Shown: positions 1 through 6,936 of the stretch, piece after piece
Numbering within the stretch: the stretch's first letter is position 1
Layout: every line of letters starts with the position of its first letter
Origin: MGBC113645 sp036308445
GTDB taxonomy: Bacteria > Bacillota_I > Bacilli_A > Erysipelotrichales > Coprobacillaceae
DNA: 33,987 nucleotides
Reading direction: 5' to 3'
Assembly: GCA_036308445.1 (NCBI GenBank)
Contig: JAXJVS010000164.1
Location: forward strand, 1-33,987
Notes under the pieces: model-generated
Seen by the model: the letters and a program-made list of their open reading frames with translations, nothing else
Databases searched by the model: none
Told to the model about the DNA's origin: nothing
Translations under genes and position numbers: made by a program

Positions 1-1
1 A

Positions 2-670
2 TATAGCGCGTTATATCCTGAAAATACAATGTTAGCTTTTGAAAAAGCAATAGAAAGAGGATTTGATGGTATAGAAACAGATGTGCATTTAACTAAAGAT
101 AATCAGTTAGTTTTATGCCATGATGAAAAGATTGATCGTACAAGTAATGGTATTGGTTATATTAAAGATATGACATTGAATGAATTAAGAGAATATGAAT
201 TTAATTATGGGAAAGATACACATGAGAGAATACCACTTCTTAAGGATTTATTATTACTCATTAAAGATAAAAATATAATTTTGAATATTGAATTAAAAAC
301 AGATTATTTTCATTATGAGGGTATAGAGCAAAAAGTATATGATTTAGTAGGTGAAATAGGAGTTAAGGATCAGGTTGTTTATTCTTCGTTTTATTTACCT
401 TCATTATTAAAAATGAGAGAGATAGATGATAAAGTATACATTGGTTATCTGTTTGAAGATAATTTTGATGATAAGCAAAAAGAAATTAGAAAATATAATA
501 TAAAGCATGTGCATCCTCGTTTTGATATGATAGATGAAAAGATTATGGAAGAATATCAAAATAATGGGATAGATGTTGCAGTATGGACAATACCTAATGA
601 AGAGATATGTTTAAAAATGAAAAAATTAGGTGTAAATATGGTTATTTCTAATGAGTATTTAGATGATTAA
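2..670 (+). CDS. Glycerophosphodiester phosphodiesterase (5'-truncated by window edge)
   Basis: GDPD-family phosphodiesterase, which hydrolyses glycerophosphodiesters to glycerol-3-phosphate plus an alcohol. The reading frame is open from base 2 and runs through the first ATG at 29, and the residues before it (YSALYPENT) are the conserved GDPD N-terminal motif, so the true start lies left of the window. The family signature continues with E-T-D at GIETDVHLTKD and the catalytic His in VLCHDEKIDRTSNG. Later come a substrate-barrel segment (ILNIELKTDY) and the C-terminal VAVWTIPNEE and VNMVISNEYLDD typical of the family. There is no sign of membrane segments in the visible part, so a cytosolic enzyme is likely. 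The stop codon lies inside the 5' arm of an intrinsic terminator. Confidence 0.9.
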   Translation, partial: YSALYPENTMLAFEKAIERGFDGIETDVHLTKDNQLVLCHDEKIDRTSNGIGYIKDMTLNELREYEFNYGKDTHERIPLLKDLLLLIKDKNIILNIELKTDYFHYEGIEQKVYDLVGEIGVKDQVVYSSFYLPSLLKMREIDDKVYIGYLFEDNFDDKQKEIRKYNIKHVHPRFDMIDEKIMEEYQNNGIDVAVWTIPNEEICLKMKKLGVNMVISNEYLDD

Positions 671-692
671 GAGAATTAATCATCTTTTTTGT
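661..692 (+). terminator. Intrinsic terminator of the GDPD gene
   Basis: A perfect 10-bp stem (AGATGATTAA 661-670 with TTAATCATCT 676-685), 5-nt loop GAGAA, followed by a run of T. The last codons and stop of the GDPD gene form the 5' arm. Confidence 0.9.
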
Positions 693-719
693 ATACTTTG
701 TTTTTAATTGTTAAAAATA
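690..719 (+). promoter_or_regulatory. Possible forespore (sigma-G/F-type) promoter of spoVT
   Basis: GTATA at 691-695 matches the -35 consensus GHATR of sigma-G, and AAAAATA at 713-719 matches 5 of 7 positions of a CATNHTA-type -10 at 17-nt spacing. In Bacillus spoVT is transcribed by sigma-G, so the location fits. No good sigma-A promoter is seen in this gap. The match is weak in such an A/T-rich stretch. Confidence 0.3.
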
Positions 720-738
720 TTAAAAACGAGGTGTGAAT

Positions 739-1254
739 ATGAAAAAAGGTATGGTTAGAAGAATAGATGAATTAGGAAGAATTGTAATTCCTAAAGAAAT
801 GAGAAAAAGATTAAAAATGAAAGAAGGGGAAAGTATTTCTTTCTTTATTGATGATGATACTTTAATGTTGAAGAAGTATTGTGAGATAGAGGGGATTAGT
901 GAAGTTGTTGAATCTTTGATTAGAGTTCTTTATGAAAAGTATCAGAATTCTATTTTTGTTGCTAATCATGATAGGATATTATATGCTAGTGAAGATATAC
1001 TGAATGAATATCAAAGAAAAGAATTAAGTGATTTTTATAAAGATAAAATTAAAGCAAAAGAGAATTTTTATTCATTAGAGATTATTCAAAGGAAAGTAGA
1101 AAATGATGCTTATATTTATCCTTTTTTTGTAGAAGGAGAAATGATTGGTAGTTTAGGTATCTTGATAAAAAAGACTCCTTATCATATAATAGATAAACAG
1201 ATTGTTGAATTTGTGGTAGAAATTATTGAAAAGGAGCTATTATCGTGCGTTTAG
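739..1254 (+). CDS. spoVT: Stage V sporulation protein T, AbrB-type transcription factor
   Basis: Two-domain regulator: an N-terminal AbrB/SpoVT swapped-hairpin DNA-binding domain (VRRIDELGRIVIPKEMRKRL, about residues 5-24, then the MKEGESISFF and MLKKY strands) followed by a GAF-like C-terminal domain to residue 171. Length and architecture match Bacillus SpoVT (about 178 aa), which tunes sigma-G-dependent genes in the forespore. An in-frame GTG at 733 also exists, but the ribosome binding site (GAGG 728-731) sits directly against it and is correctly spaced (7 nt) from ATG 739, so 739 is chosen. It heads the rqcP-yabP-yabQ-divIC cluster, as in Bacillus, although yabM and yabN are absent here. 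It overlaps the next gene by 10 nt. Confidence 0.93.
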   Translation: MKKGMVRRIDELGRIVIPKEMRKRLKMKEGESISFFIDDDTLMLKKYCEIEGISEVVESLIRVLYEKYQNSIFVANHDRILYASEDILNEYQRKELSDFYKDKIKAKENFYSLEIIQRKVENDAYIYPFFVEGEMIGSLGILIKKTPYHIIDKQIVEFVVEIIEKELLSCV

Positions 1255-1517
1255 ATAAGTTTTTGAAAGTTTCTAGAATTATTAAAAGAAGAACGTTATC
1301 AAAAGAAATTAGTGAAGCTAGTCGTGTAAAAGTGAATGGTAAGGTAGCTAAACCAGCTACAAAGTTAAAGATTGGTGATATTATTGAGATTGAGTTTGGT
1401 AGAACTATTTTAAAGGTGCAGGTTAAAGAATTAAAAGAACATGTTTTAAAAAATGATAGTTCTATGCTTTATGATATTATTGAAGAAATAAAGAAAGAAG
1501 AAATCGTAGAGGTATAA
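1245..1517 (+). CDS. rqcP: S4-domain RNA-binding protein RqcP (YabO/Hsp15-like)
   Basis: A 90-residue protein that is almost entirely one S4 RNA-binding domain: MRLDKFLKVSRIIKRRTLSKE at the N-terminus, then ASRVKVNGKVAKPATKLKIGDIIEIEFG. The family (Bacillus YabO, renamed RqcP) binds the obstructed 50S subunit and helps add alanine tails in ribosome quality control. The start is GTG 1245, with AAGGAG at 1231-1236 giving 8-nt spacing, inside the end of spoVT. A basic, short, cytosolic protein. Its position between spoVT and yabP is the conserved Firmicutes arrangement. Small A/T-rich inverted repeat 1526-1541 (CTTTAT/ATAAAG) follows the gene but is too weak to call a terminator. Confidence 0.92.
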   Translation: MRLDKFLKVSRIIKRRTLSKEISEASRVKVNGKVAKPATKLKIGDIIEIEFGRTILKVQVKELKEHVLKNDSSMLYDIIEEIKKEEIVEV

Positions 1518-1559
1518 TTTCTAAACTTTATGAATATAAAGTGATAGGAGGTAGAAATT

Positions 1560-1856
1560 ATGGAAAATAATTCATTGCATTTTGAGCATACACCATATCA
1601 TAATGTATTTTTAAAGGATAGAAAGAGTATTGAACTTACAGGCGTAAAAAGAATTGAAAGTTTTGATTCTTTTGAGTTTTTAATTGAAACGTCGTTAGGT
1701 TATTTGAATATTACTGGTAGTGATTTAACTTTGATTAGATTAGATCAGGATCAAAATGAAGTGAGTATTAAAGGAAATATAGATAGTATAAGCTATGTAA
1801 GTGATAAGAAAAAGTCACAACAAAAGGAAAAAATGTTTAATAAGTTATTGAAATAA
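1560..1856 (+). CDS. yabP: Sporulation protein YabP
   Basis: A 98-residue YabP-family protein. Characteristic are the central region RKSIELTGVKRIESFDSFEFLIETSLG and the following LNITGSDLTLIRLDQDQNEVSIKG beta-rich fold, shared with the paralogous YqfC. In Bacillus YabP is made in the mother cell under sigma-E and is needed for sporulation, with unknown biochemical role. Start ATG 1560 has a good AGGAGG 8 nt upstream (1546-1551). The stop overlaps the yabQ start by one base (TAATG), implying translational coupling. No signal peptide or membrane segment is visible. Confidence 0.92.
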   Translation: MENNSLHFEHTPYHNVFLKDRKSIELTGVKRIESFDSFEFLIETSLGYLNITGSDLTLIRLDQDQNEVSIKGNIDSISYVSDKKKSQQKEKMFNKLLK

Positions 1857-2272
1857 TGGATCTTTTAATTCAGTTTCAATGTTGTGTATTTTCTTTTGTT
1901 TGTGGTTTTTTGATGCTTTGTGTTTATCATCTTCTTCATCGAATTATATGGCGTTTGCCTTTTGTTTTTAAGCTTATACTTCATTTTATAATGGGAGTAT
2001 TAATAGCGATTGTGTTTTATAGTGGGCTAGTCTATTTTAATTATGGTATTCTGAATATTTATGAGTTTATCTTTTTGCTCTTAGGATATTTAGTATATCA
2101 AAAATTTTATGCTTATTATGAGATGATTTTTATTGAAAAAGGAATACGTATTGTGAAAAAATTATTTTCTCCATTCATCTTTTTTTTAAGAAAGATTAAT
2201 GCTATAATGAAGTCTAGAATAAGAAAGGTGATGGGAAAATGGCAAAAAGAAAACCAGCATGGAAAAAATTAA
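1856..2272 (+). CDS. yabQ: Spore cortex biosynthesis protein YabQ
   Basis: A 138-residue integral membrane protein of the YabQ family. Hydrophobic segments lie at about residues 3-24, 38-61 and 66-84 (IQFQCCVFSFVCGFLMLCVY, LHFIMGVLIAIVFYSG, NIYEFIFLLLGYLVYQKFY), followed by a basic cytosolic C-terminal tail (FFLRKINAIMKSRIRKVMG). In Bacillus it sits in the outer forespore membrane and is required for cortex formation. It is translationally coupled to yabP, and its last 34 nt overlap divIC in another frame. An extended -10 promoter element for divIC lies inside this gene (2200-2208). Confidence 0.88.
   Translation: MDLLIQFQCCVFSFVCGFLMLCVYHLLHRIIWRLPFVFKLILHFIMGVLIAIVFYSGLVYFNYGILNIYEFIFLLLGYLVYQKFYAYYEMIFIEKGIRIVKKLFSPFIFFLRKINAIMKSRIRKVMGKWQKENQHGKN
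2200..2208 (+). promoter_or_regulatory. Extended -10 element inside yabQ, candidate divIC promoter
   Basis: TGCTATAAT is a perfect extended -10 box (TGn plus TATAAT). No -35 match is visible at 17 nt (only T-rich sequence), as is common for extended -10 promoters. A start near 2215 would give divIC a leader of about 24 nt, allowing the essential division gene to be made outside sporulation. Confidence 0.45.
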
Positions 2273-2529
2273 TTGGTTTTGGATACATGGCTATTGCCTT
2301 GGTTATGCTTTATTCTCTAGGATTAAGTTTTCAGAGGGTATATAAAGCTAAGAATGAACTTACTAGTTTAGAGGAAAAAAGAGATCTTTTAATGACGGAA
2401 AAGAAAGAATTAGCGGAAGAAGTAGAGTTATTAAATGATGAAGATTATGTTGTCAGATATGCTAGAGAGCATTATATCTTTTCTAAAGATGGAGAAGAGG
2501 TTGCAACTTTACCAGAAAGTAAGAAATAA
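2239..2529 (+). CDS. divIC: Septum formation initiator DivIC (FtsB-like)
   Basis: A 96-residue bitopic protein. A basic N-terminus (AKRKPAWKK) precedes one membrane segment (about residues 11-29, LIGFGYMAIALVMLYSLGL), then a coiled-coil stretch (about 34-65, with heptad-like Leu and many Glu/Lys: LTSLEEKRDLLMTEKKELAEEVELL) and the conserved DEDYVVRYAREHYIFSKDGE end typical of DivIC/FtsB. It acts in the divisome with FtsL and DivIB. The ribosome binding site AAAGGTGATGGGA lies inside yabQ; the overlap with yabQ is 34 nt. The stop codon falls inside an intrinsic terminator, so this is the last gene of the cluster. Confidence 0.9.
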   Translation: MAKRKPAWKKLIGFGYMAIALVMLYSLGLSFQRVYKAKNELTSLEEKRDLLMTEKKELAEEVELLNDEDYVVRYAREHYIFSKDGEEVATLPESKK

Positions 2530-2548
2530 GCGTACGCTTATTTTTTTG
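2524..2548 (+). terminator. Intrinsic terminator after divIC
   Basis: Palindrome AATAAGC-GTAC-GCTTATT (2525-2542) followed by T-run to 2547. The divIC stop codon TAA is within the 5' arm. Confidence 0.85.
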
Positions 2549-2567
2549 ATTTTTAGGAGGTTTGTTT

Positions 2568-3347
2568 ATGTTTGTAGGTTTTGATTTTGAAATGAAGAAA
2601 TTATCTAGAAATAGACATATTACTGTTTATTTACCAGATAATTATTATAGAAATAAAAAAAGATATCCTGTTTTATATATTCAAGATGGTCAGAATGCTT
2701 TTTTTGATAGACTTTCGTATTCAGGAGTAAGTTGGGGATTTTTGGACTATGTTAAAGAAAATGGTTTAGAAATCATTATGGTTGCTATTCCTTGTAATAT
2801 GGAACCTCATAAACGAGAAGATGAATATGGTCCTTGGTTAATTAATGAAGAATTATGTTTAAGAGAAACAGGAATTGAAGGTAAACGTATTGGTGGTGAA
2901 GGTGAACTTTATGTTGACTGGATGGTTAATGAGTTAAAACCATATATTGATAAACGTTTTAGAACAAAGAAAAAAGATACTGCGATTGTAGGAAGTTCTA
3001 TGGGTGGAGTTATTGCTTCTTATGCAGCTTTAGCTTATCCTCATGTTTTTAAAAAATCTGCTTCCTTGTCTACTGCTTATTGGTTTTATTATGATGAGTT
3101 TAAGGAATTGATTGAGTCTTCTGATTTGAGTTCAATAGATAAATTTTATTTTGATTTAGGTGAATTTGAGGGCTGTGGTGATGAAGAAATTGATCAATGG
3201 TATATTGATTCTAATAATTTTATTTATGATTTAATTAAAGATAGAGTTAAAAATGTGAATTATCAATATTTTGAAGGAGCACATCATAATGAGTCACAGT
3301 GGCGTGAACGTTTACCATTATTTATGACATATCTTTATCATTTTTAA
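2568..3347 (+). CDS. Alpha/beta-hydrolase, esterase D / enterochelin-esterase-like
   Basis: A 259-residue cytosolic serine hydrolase of the putative esterase family (esterase D, Fes, antigen 85 fold). Visible elements: strand RHITVYLPDNYYRNKKRYPVLYIQDGQ near the N-terminus, the nucleophile elbow G-S-S-M-G (Ser144), and the C-terminal catalytic His in EGAHHNESQW (His239/240). The acid is probably within YFDLGEFEGCGDEE. No signal peptide is present. An upstream in-frame TTG (2562) is rejected: AGGAGG at 2555-2560 is spaced 7 nt from ATG 2568. The substrate cannot be told from sequence. It lies between the divIC terminator and the HAD gene pair, with no functional hint from neighbours. Confidence 0.82.
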   Translation: MFVGFDFEMKKLSRNRHITVYLPDNYYRNKKRYPVLYIQDGQNAFFDRLSYSGVSWGFLDYVKENGLEIIMVAIPCNMEPHKREDEYGPWLINEELCLRETGIEGKRIGGEGELYVDWMVNELKPYIDKRFRTKKKDTAIVGSSMGGVIASYAALAYPHVFKKSASLSTAYWFYYDEFKELIESSDLSSIDKFYFDLGEFEGCGDEEIDQWYIDSNNFIYDLIKDRVKNVNYQYFEGAHHNESQWRERLPLFMTYLYHF

Positions 3348-3404
3348 AATTAGAAATAGCCTTTTGTATCAAAAGTAGCTATACTATAGATGAGGTGAGG
3401 GAAT

Positions 3405-4223
3405 ATGTATAAATTGATATTATCTGATTTAGATGAAACGTTATTGGTTAATCATCATGTTCCTGATTTTAATCTAGAAGCTATTAGAAAAGCGCAGGAT
3501 AAAGGGATTAAGTTTGTTCCTACAACTGGTAGAGCATATAATATGATTGGTGAAATACTCAATGAAATTGGTACATATGATAAAGAAAATGAGTATTCTA
3601 TTTGTTTTAATGGTGCTTTAATAATAGAGAATAAGAATAATCGTATTCTTCATTTTGAGAGATTGAGTTATGAATTAACTAAGGAATTGTTTGATCAGGC
3701 TCATTTATATGATGTATGTGTTTTGATTTTTACAATGGATTGTTGTTATATTTTTAATGCCGATCCTAATGAAGTGCAAAGAAAAATTGATCAGAAAGCA
3801 CCGTTTAAGGTTATTGAACAGTTTAATATGGAATTTTTAAAAGATGCTAAGATTGCCAAAATTTTATATGAACGAAGAGATATGGATTATTTGATGAAAA
3901 TAAAAAATGAAGTTTATCCAAAATATAAAGATAGAGCATCTATTTCTTTTTCTTCAGGTAGATATTTAGAGTTTAATGCTTTAGGTGTAAGTAAAGGAAA
4001 TGGCTTGAAATGGTTAACAGATTATCTAGGAATAAGTATAAATGAATGTGTAGCTATTGGTGATAATTATAATGATGTGGAAATGATTGAAATAGCTGGA
4101 CTTGGAGCTTGTGTAGCAAGTGCAGATGAGAATATCAAAAAAGTAAGTGATGTTGTAATGAAGCATGATTACTTTGAAGGTGCTGTTAAAGAATTGATTG
4201 AGGAATATGTATTGGAGGATTAA
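3405..4223 (+). CDS. Cof-type HAD-IIB sugar/nucleotide phosphatase, first of a tandem pair
   Basis: A 272-residue haloacid dehalogenase hydrolase. Motif I is DLDET (Asp8 nucleophile, Asp10 acid/base), motif II is the Thr in VPTTGRAY, motif III Lys is in VSKGNGLKWL, and motif IV is GDNYNDVEM near residue 220. The C2B cap is inserted between motifs II and III, which defines the Cof/HAD-IIB class; members dephosphorylate sugar phosphates, nucleotides or cofactors. The next gene has the same length and is homologous along its whole length, so the two arose by tandem duplication. RBS GAGGTGAGG precedes ATG 3405. Exact substrate is unknown. Confidence 0.88.
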   Translation: MYKLILSDLDETLLVNHHVPDFNLEAIRKAQDKGIKFVPTTGRAYNMIGEILNEIGTYDKENEYSICFNGALIIENKNNRILHFERLSYELTKELFDQAHLYDVCVLIFTMDCCYIFNADPNEVQRKIDQKAPFKVIEQFNMEFLKDAKIAKILYERRDMDYLMKIKNEVYPKYKDRASISFSSGRYLEFNALGVSKGNGLKWLTDYLGISINECVAIGDNYNDVEMIEIAGLGACVASADENIKKVSDVVMKHDYFEGAVKELIEEYVLED

Positions 4224-4226
4224 ATA

Positions 4227-5045
4227 ATGGGATATAAGTTGATAGCGAGTGATATGGATGAAACTTTGTTGAATGATGAGCATGAGATTTGTCAGCGAAA
4301 TATTGATTTTATTAAGAAAGCAAAAGAATTAGGAGTTAAGTTTGTTCCTGCAACTGGTAGAGGTTATGCTTCAATTCAGCGAGATTTAAAGATTTTAGGC
4401 TTATGTGATGAATTGGGTGAATATGTTATTTCTTTTAATGGTGGGGCTTTAAGTGAGAATAAGGATAATCGTTTGTTGGATTTTCAGGGATTGTCTTTTG
4501 AAAAAATGAAGGAGATTTTTGAATTTGGATTGAAATGTGATGTTTGTCTGCATGTTTATACAAAAGATAAATTGTATGTTTTTAATCTTTCTGAATCAGA
4601 AGCTCAAAGAATAAAAAATCAGAAAGTGGAATGTGAAATCATGAGAGATAATACTGTTGATTTTTTGAAAGATACGCCTATATCTAAGATATTATATCAG
4701 AATATAGATGTTCCTTATTTAATGAGTTTAGAGCCTTTAATGAAAGATATTGTTGAAGGGGAATGTGCTGTTAGTTATTCTTCTAATCGTTATATGGAGT
4801 TTAATAAATTAGGTGTTGATAAAGGACAGGGACTTATTCATCTTGCTGATTTATTAGGAATTGATATTAAAGATACGATTGCAGTTGGGGATAATTATAA
4901 TGATATGGCAATGTTAAAAGTAGCTGGTTTATCTGTAGCTGCTGGTAATGCGGTTGCTGATGTTAAAGCAATGTGTGATTATGTATGTGAGGCTGATAAT
5001 AATGAGGGTGTTATCGCTGAAATTGTGGAAAGGTTTATATTATAA
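4227..5045 (+). CDS. Cof-type HAD-IIB phosphatase, second of a tandem pair
   Basis: A 272-residue paralogue of the preceding gene, 3 nt downstream of it; its ribosome binding site (GGAGG) is in the end of that gene. Motif I DMDET (Asp9, Asp11), motif II VPATGRGY, motif III Lys in VDKGQGLIHL and motif IV GDNYNDMAM are all intact, so it should be active. The cap domain differs more between the copies than the catalytic core does, which suggests different substrates. Its stop codon overlaps the ung start by one base (TAATG), so ung is probably translationally coupled to it. Confidence 0.88.
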   Translation: MGYKLIASDMDETLLNDEHEICQRNIDFIKKAKELGVKFVPATGRGYASIQRDLKILGLCDELGEYVISFNGGALSENKDNRLLDFQGLSFEKMKEIFEFGLKCDVCLHVYTKDKLYVFNLSESEAQRIKNQKVECEIMRDNTVDFLKDTPISKILYQNIDVPYLMSLEPLMKDIVEGECAVSYSSNRYMEFNKLGVDKGQGLIHLADLLGIDIKDTIAVGDNYNDMAMLKVAGLSVAAGNAVADVKAMCDYVCEADNNEGVIAEIVERFIL

Positions 5046-5698
5046 TGGATTTTAAGGATATTATTGATATAGAAAGACAACAGCCATATTATCAACAGTT
5101 AGAAAACTTTATAAATGATGAATATGCTCATAAAGTTATTTACCCTCCTAGAAAAAGAATTTTTCATTGTTTTAATTTTAAAAATTATGATGATATTAGG
5201 GTTGTTATTATTGGGCAGGATCCTTATCATGAAGTCAATCAGGCTAATGGTTTAGCTTTTAGTGTGGCTAAAGGTGTAAGGATACCACCTAGTTTAGTTA
5301 ATATTTATAAAGAAGCTCACGATGATGTAGGAATTGATATTCCTCATCATGGAGATTTGTCTTCATGGGCTCAACAGGGGGTTTTACTTTTAAATACTGT
5401 TTTAACGGTTGAAGAAGGTAAGGCTAATTCTCATCGTGGTAAAGGATGGGAAATTTTTACAGATCATATTATTCAAAAGATGAATGAAAGAGAGAAATCA
5501 TTGGTATTTATTTTGTGGGGAAGACAAGCAATTGATAAAGAAAAGATGATTGATACTTCTAAGCACTTTATTGTTAAGAGTGTTCATCCTTCTCCTTTGT
5601 CTGCTCATCGTGGTTTCTTTGGGTCAAAGCCTTTTTCTAAAACTAATGCTTTTTTAGTAAGTAAAGGAATTGAACCGATAGATTGGAGGATTCAATGA
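5045..5698 (+). CDS. ung: Uracil-DNA glycosylase, family 1
   Basis: Removes uracil from DNA at the start of base-excision repair. The 217-residue protein shows the family-1 catalytic motif GQDPYH (residues 57-62, Asp59 activates water), the uracil pocket segment ANGLAFSV, LLLNTVLTVEEGKANSHRGKGWE, and the DNA-intercalation/catalytic-His loop HPSPLSAHRGF. Length is normal for bacterial Ung (about 220). The start ATG overlaps the preceding stop. The end overlaps folC by 4 nt (ATGA). In B. subtilis, ung (ywdG) and gerQ (ywdL) also lie close together, so this neighbourhood may be an old linkage (recalled, not checked). Confidence 0.96.
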   Translation: MDFKDIIDIERQQPYYQQLENFINDEYAHKVIYPPRKRIFHCFNFKNYDDIRVVIIGQDPYHEVNQANGLAFSVAKGVRIPPSLVNIYKEAHDDVGIDIPHHGDLSSWAQQGVLLLNTVLTVEEGKANSHRGKGWEIFTDHIIQKMNEREKSLVFILWGRQAIDKEKMIDTSKHFIVKSVHPSPLSAHRGFFGSKPFSKTNAFLVSKGIEPIDWRIQ

Positions 5699-6915
5699 TG
5701 TTTGAGAATATTAATGTCGCTTTAGAATATATTGAATCAAAGCGTAAAAAACGTTCTATTGATGAATTTAGAAAGACATTAAGGGAATGTGGTATAAATG
5801 TAAAACAAAAGAATATGATTCATATTGCTGGTACTAATGGTAAGGGATCAACTGTAAATTATTTAAGAAGTATTTTGAATGCCCATGGTTATAAGGTGGG
5901 TACTTTTACTTCACCTTATCTTATTTGTCATAATGATCGTATCCGTGTTGATGATAAACCTATTAGTGATGAACAGTTATTATATTATATTAATAAATAT
6001 TATGAAGTGATTGAAAAAGATGGTTTATCAATGTTTGAAATTGATGTTTTGATTATGCTAGATTATTTTAATATGTTAGATTTAGATTATCGTATTATTG
6101 AGACTGGTATAGGTGGTTTACATGATAAAACCAATGTTATTGAACCGGTGATTACAGCAATTACAAATATCGGAATGGATCATCAAGAGCAGCTAGGTGA
6201 TAATATTTATGATATTATTAATGAAAAAATGGGAATTATAAAGCCTGGACAGACTTTTATAACAAGTGAAACGAAAGGAACAATATTAGCTCGTCTTCAG
6301 GAACAATGTGATGCTATGTCTGCTAGAATGGTGGTTGTACCAGAATATCAGGTTTCGCGTTTCCCATTCCATTTTAGATATCGTGATATGGCTTTTACTT
6401 TGGAAAATCAGGGGATTTATCAGGTGTCTAATGCTAGATTAGCTTTAACAATTGGTTCTAAGTTAATTAAATTACATGGTGATGTGACAACCAAGGCAAT
6501 AGAAGAAGCAAACTGGAAAGGGCGTTATGAAACTTTGCCTTATGAAGATACTTGTATAAGCATTGATGGAGCTCATAATGTTCCTGGAATTAAAGCTTTA
6601 ATTCAAACTTTATCAGTAAAAAAGGAAAAGAATGTAAGCATTATTTTTTCATGTTTAGGTGATAAAGATATAGGTGTAATGCTGGATATGTTGTTGAAAC
6701 AGGGTTATACTGTTTATTTGACTTCATTTAATGATGAAAGAGCTATTGATGTAAAGCAAATAAGAATAAGAGAAGGTATGATTGTTACTGAAAACTTCCA
6801 GGAAGCAATTCGTGCTGCTTATTTGAAAAAGACTCATATTGTAGTTACTGGTAGCTTGCATTTTATTTCTCGTGTGAGAAAATATTTGGTTGATTTGAAA
6901 AAGCAGAAAGGATAG
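5695..6915 (+). CDS. folC: Folylpolyglutamate synthase / dihydrofolate synthase
   Basis: Mur-ligase-family enzyme adding glutamate to (dihydro)folates using ATP. Visible: P-loop GTNGKGS at residues 46-52, the following TSPYLICHNDRIRV, the ETGIGGLHDKTNV segment, TNIGMDHQEQLGD, and the C-terminal domain with ISIDGAHNVPGI. Length 406 aa, slightly shorter than Bacillus FolC. A longer in-frame TTG start at 5683 is rejected because the ribosome binding site GGAGG (5685-5689) lies within that extension; ATG 5695 and ATG 5698 are both well spaced. The stop codon sits in a bidirectional terminator shared with gerQ. Confidence 0.93.
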   Translation: MMFENINVALEYIESKRKKRSIDEFRKTLRECGINVKQKNMIHIAGTNGKGSTVNYLRSILNAHGYKVGTFTSPYLICHNDRIRVDDKPISDEQLLYYINKYYEVIEKDGLSMFEIDVLIMLDYFNMLDLDYRIIETGIGGLHDKTNVIEPVITAITNIGMDHQEQLGDNIYDIINEKMGIIKPGQTFITSETKGTILARLQEQCDAMSARMVVVPEYQVSRFPFHFRYRDMAFTLENQGIYQVSNARLALTIGSKLIKLHGDVTTKAIEEANWKGRYETLPYEDTCISIDGAHNVPGIKALIQTLSVKKEKNVSIIFSCLGDKDIGVMLDMLLKQGYTVYLTSFNDERAIDVKQIRIREGMIVTENFQEAIRAAYLKKTHIVVTGSLHFISRVRKYLVDLKKQKG

Positions 6916-6936
6916 TTCATTGAACTATCCTTTTAA
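6907..6936. terminator. Bidirectional terminator between folC and gerQ
   Basis: Near-perfect inverted repeat AAAGGATAGTTCA (6907-6919) / TGAACTATCCTTT (6921-6933), followed on + by TTTT and on - by a T-rich tract with a short interruption. The folC stop lies in one arm and the gerQ stop at the end of the other, so a single hairpin ends both convergent genes. Confidence 0.85.

Noticed and set aside
733..738. GTG start for spoVT
   Set aside because: The Shine-Dalgarno is adjacent to it with one base of spacing; ATG 739 is correctly spaced.
1526..1541. Inverted repeat between rqcP and yabP as a terminator
   Set aside because: Six A/T-rich base pairs with no T-run; the downstream ribosome binding site follows directly.
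3364..3385. TTGTAT and TATACT before the first HAD gene as a promoter
   Set aside because: The spacing is only 10 nt and no alternative -35 fits; the gap may be transcribed from upstream.
4026..4283. Minus-strand open frame antisense to the HAD pair
   Set aside because: Low-complexity Ile/Tyr/His-rich product across the junction of two well-supported genes; a shadow of A/T-rich coding sequence.
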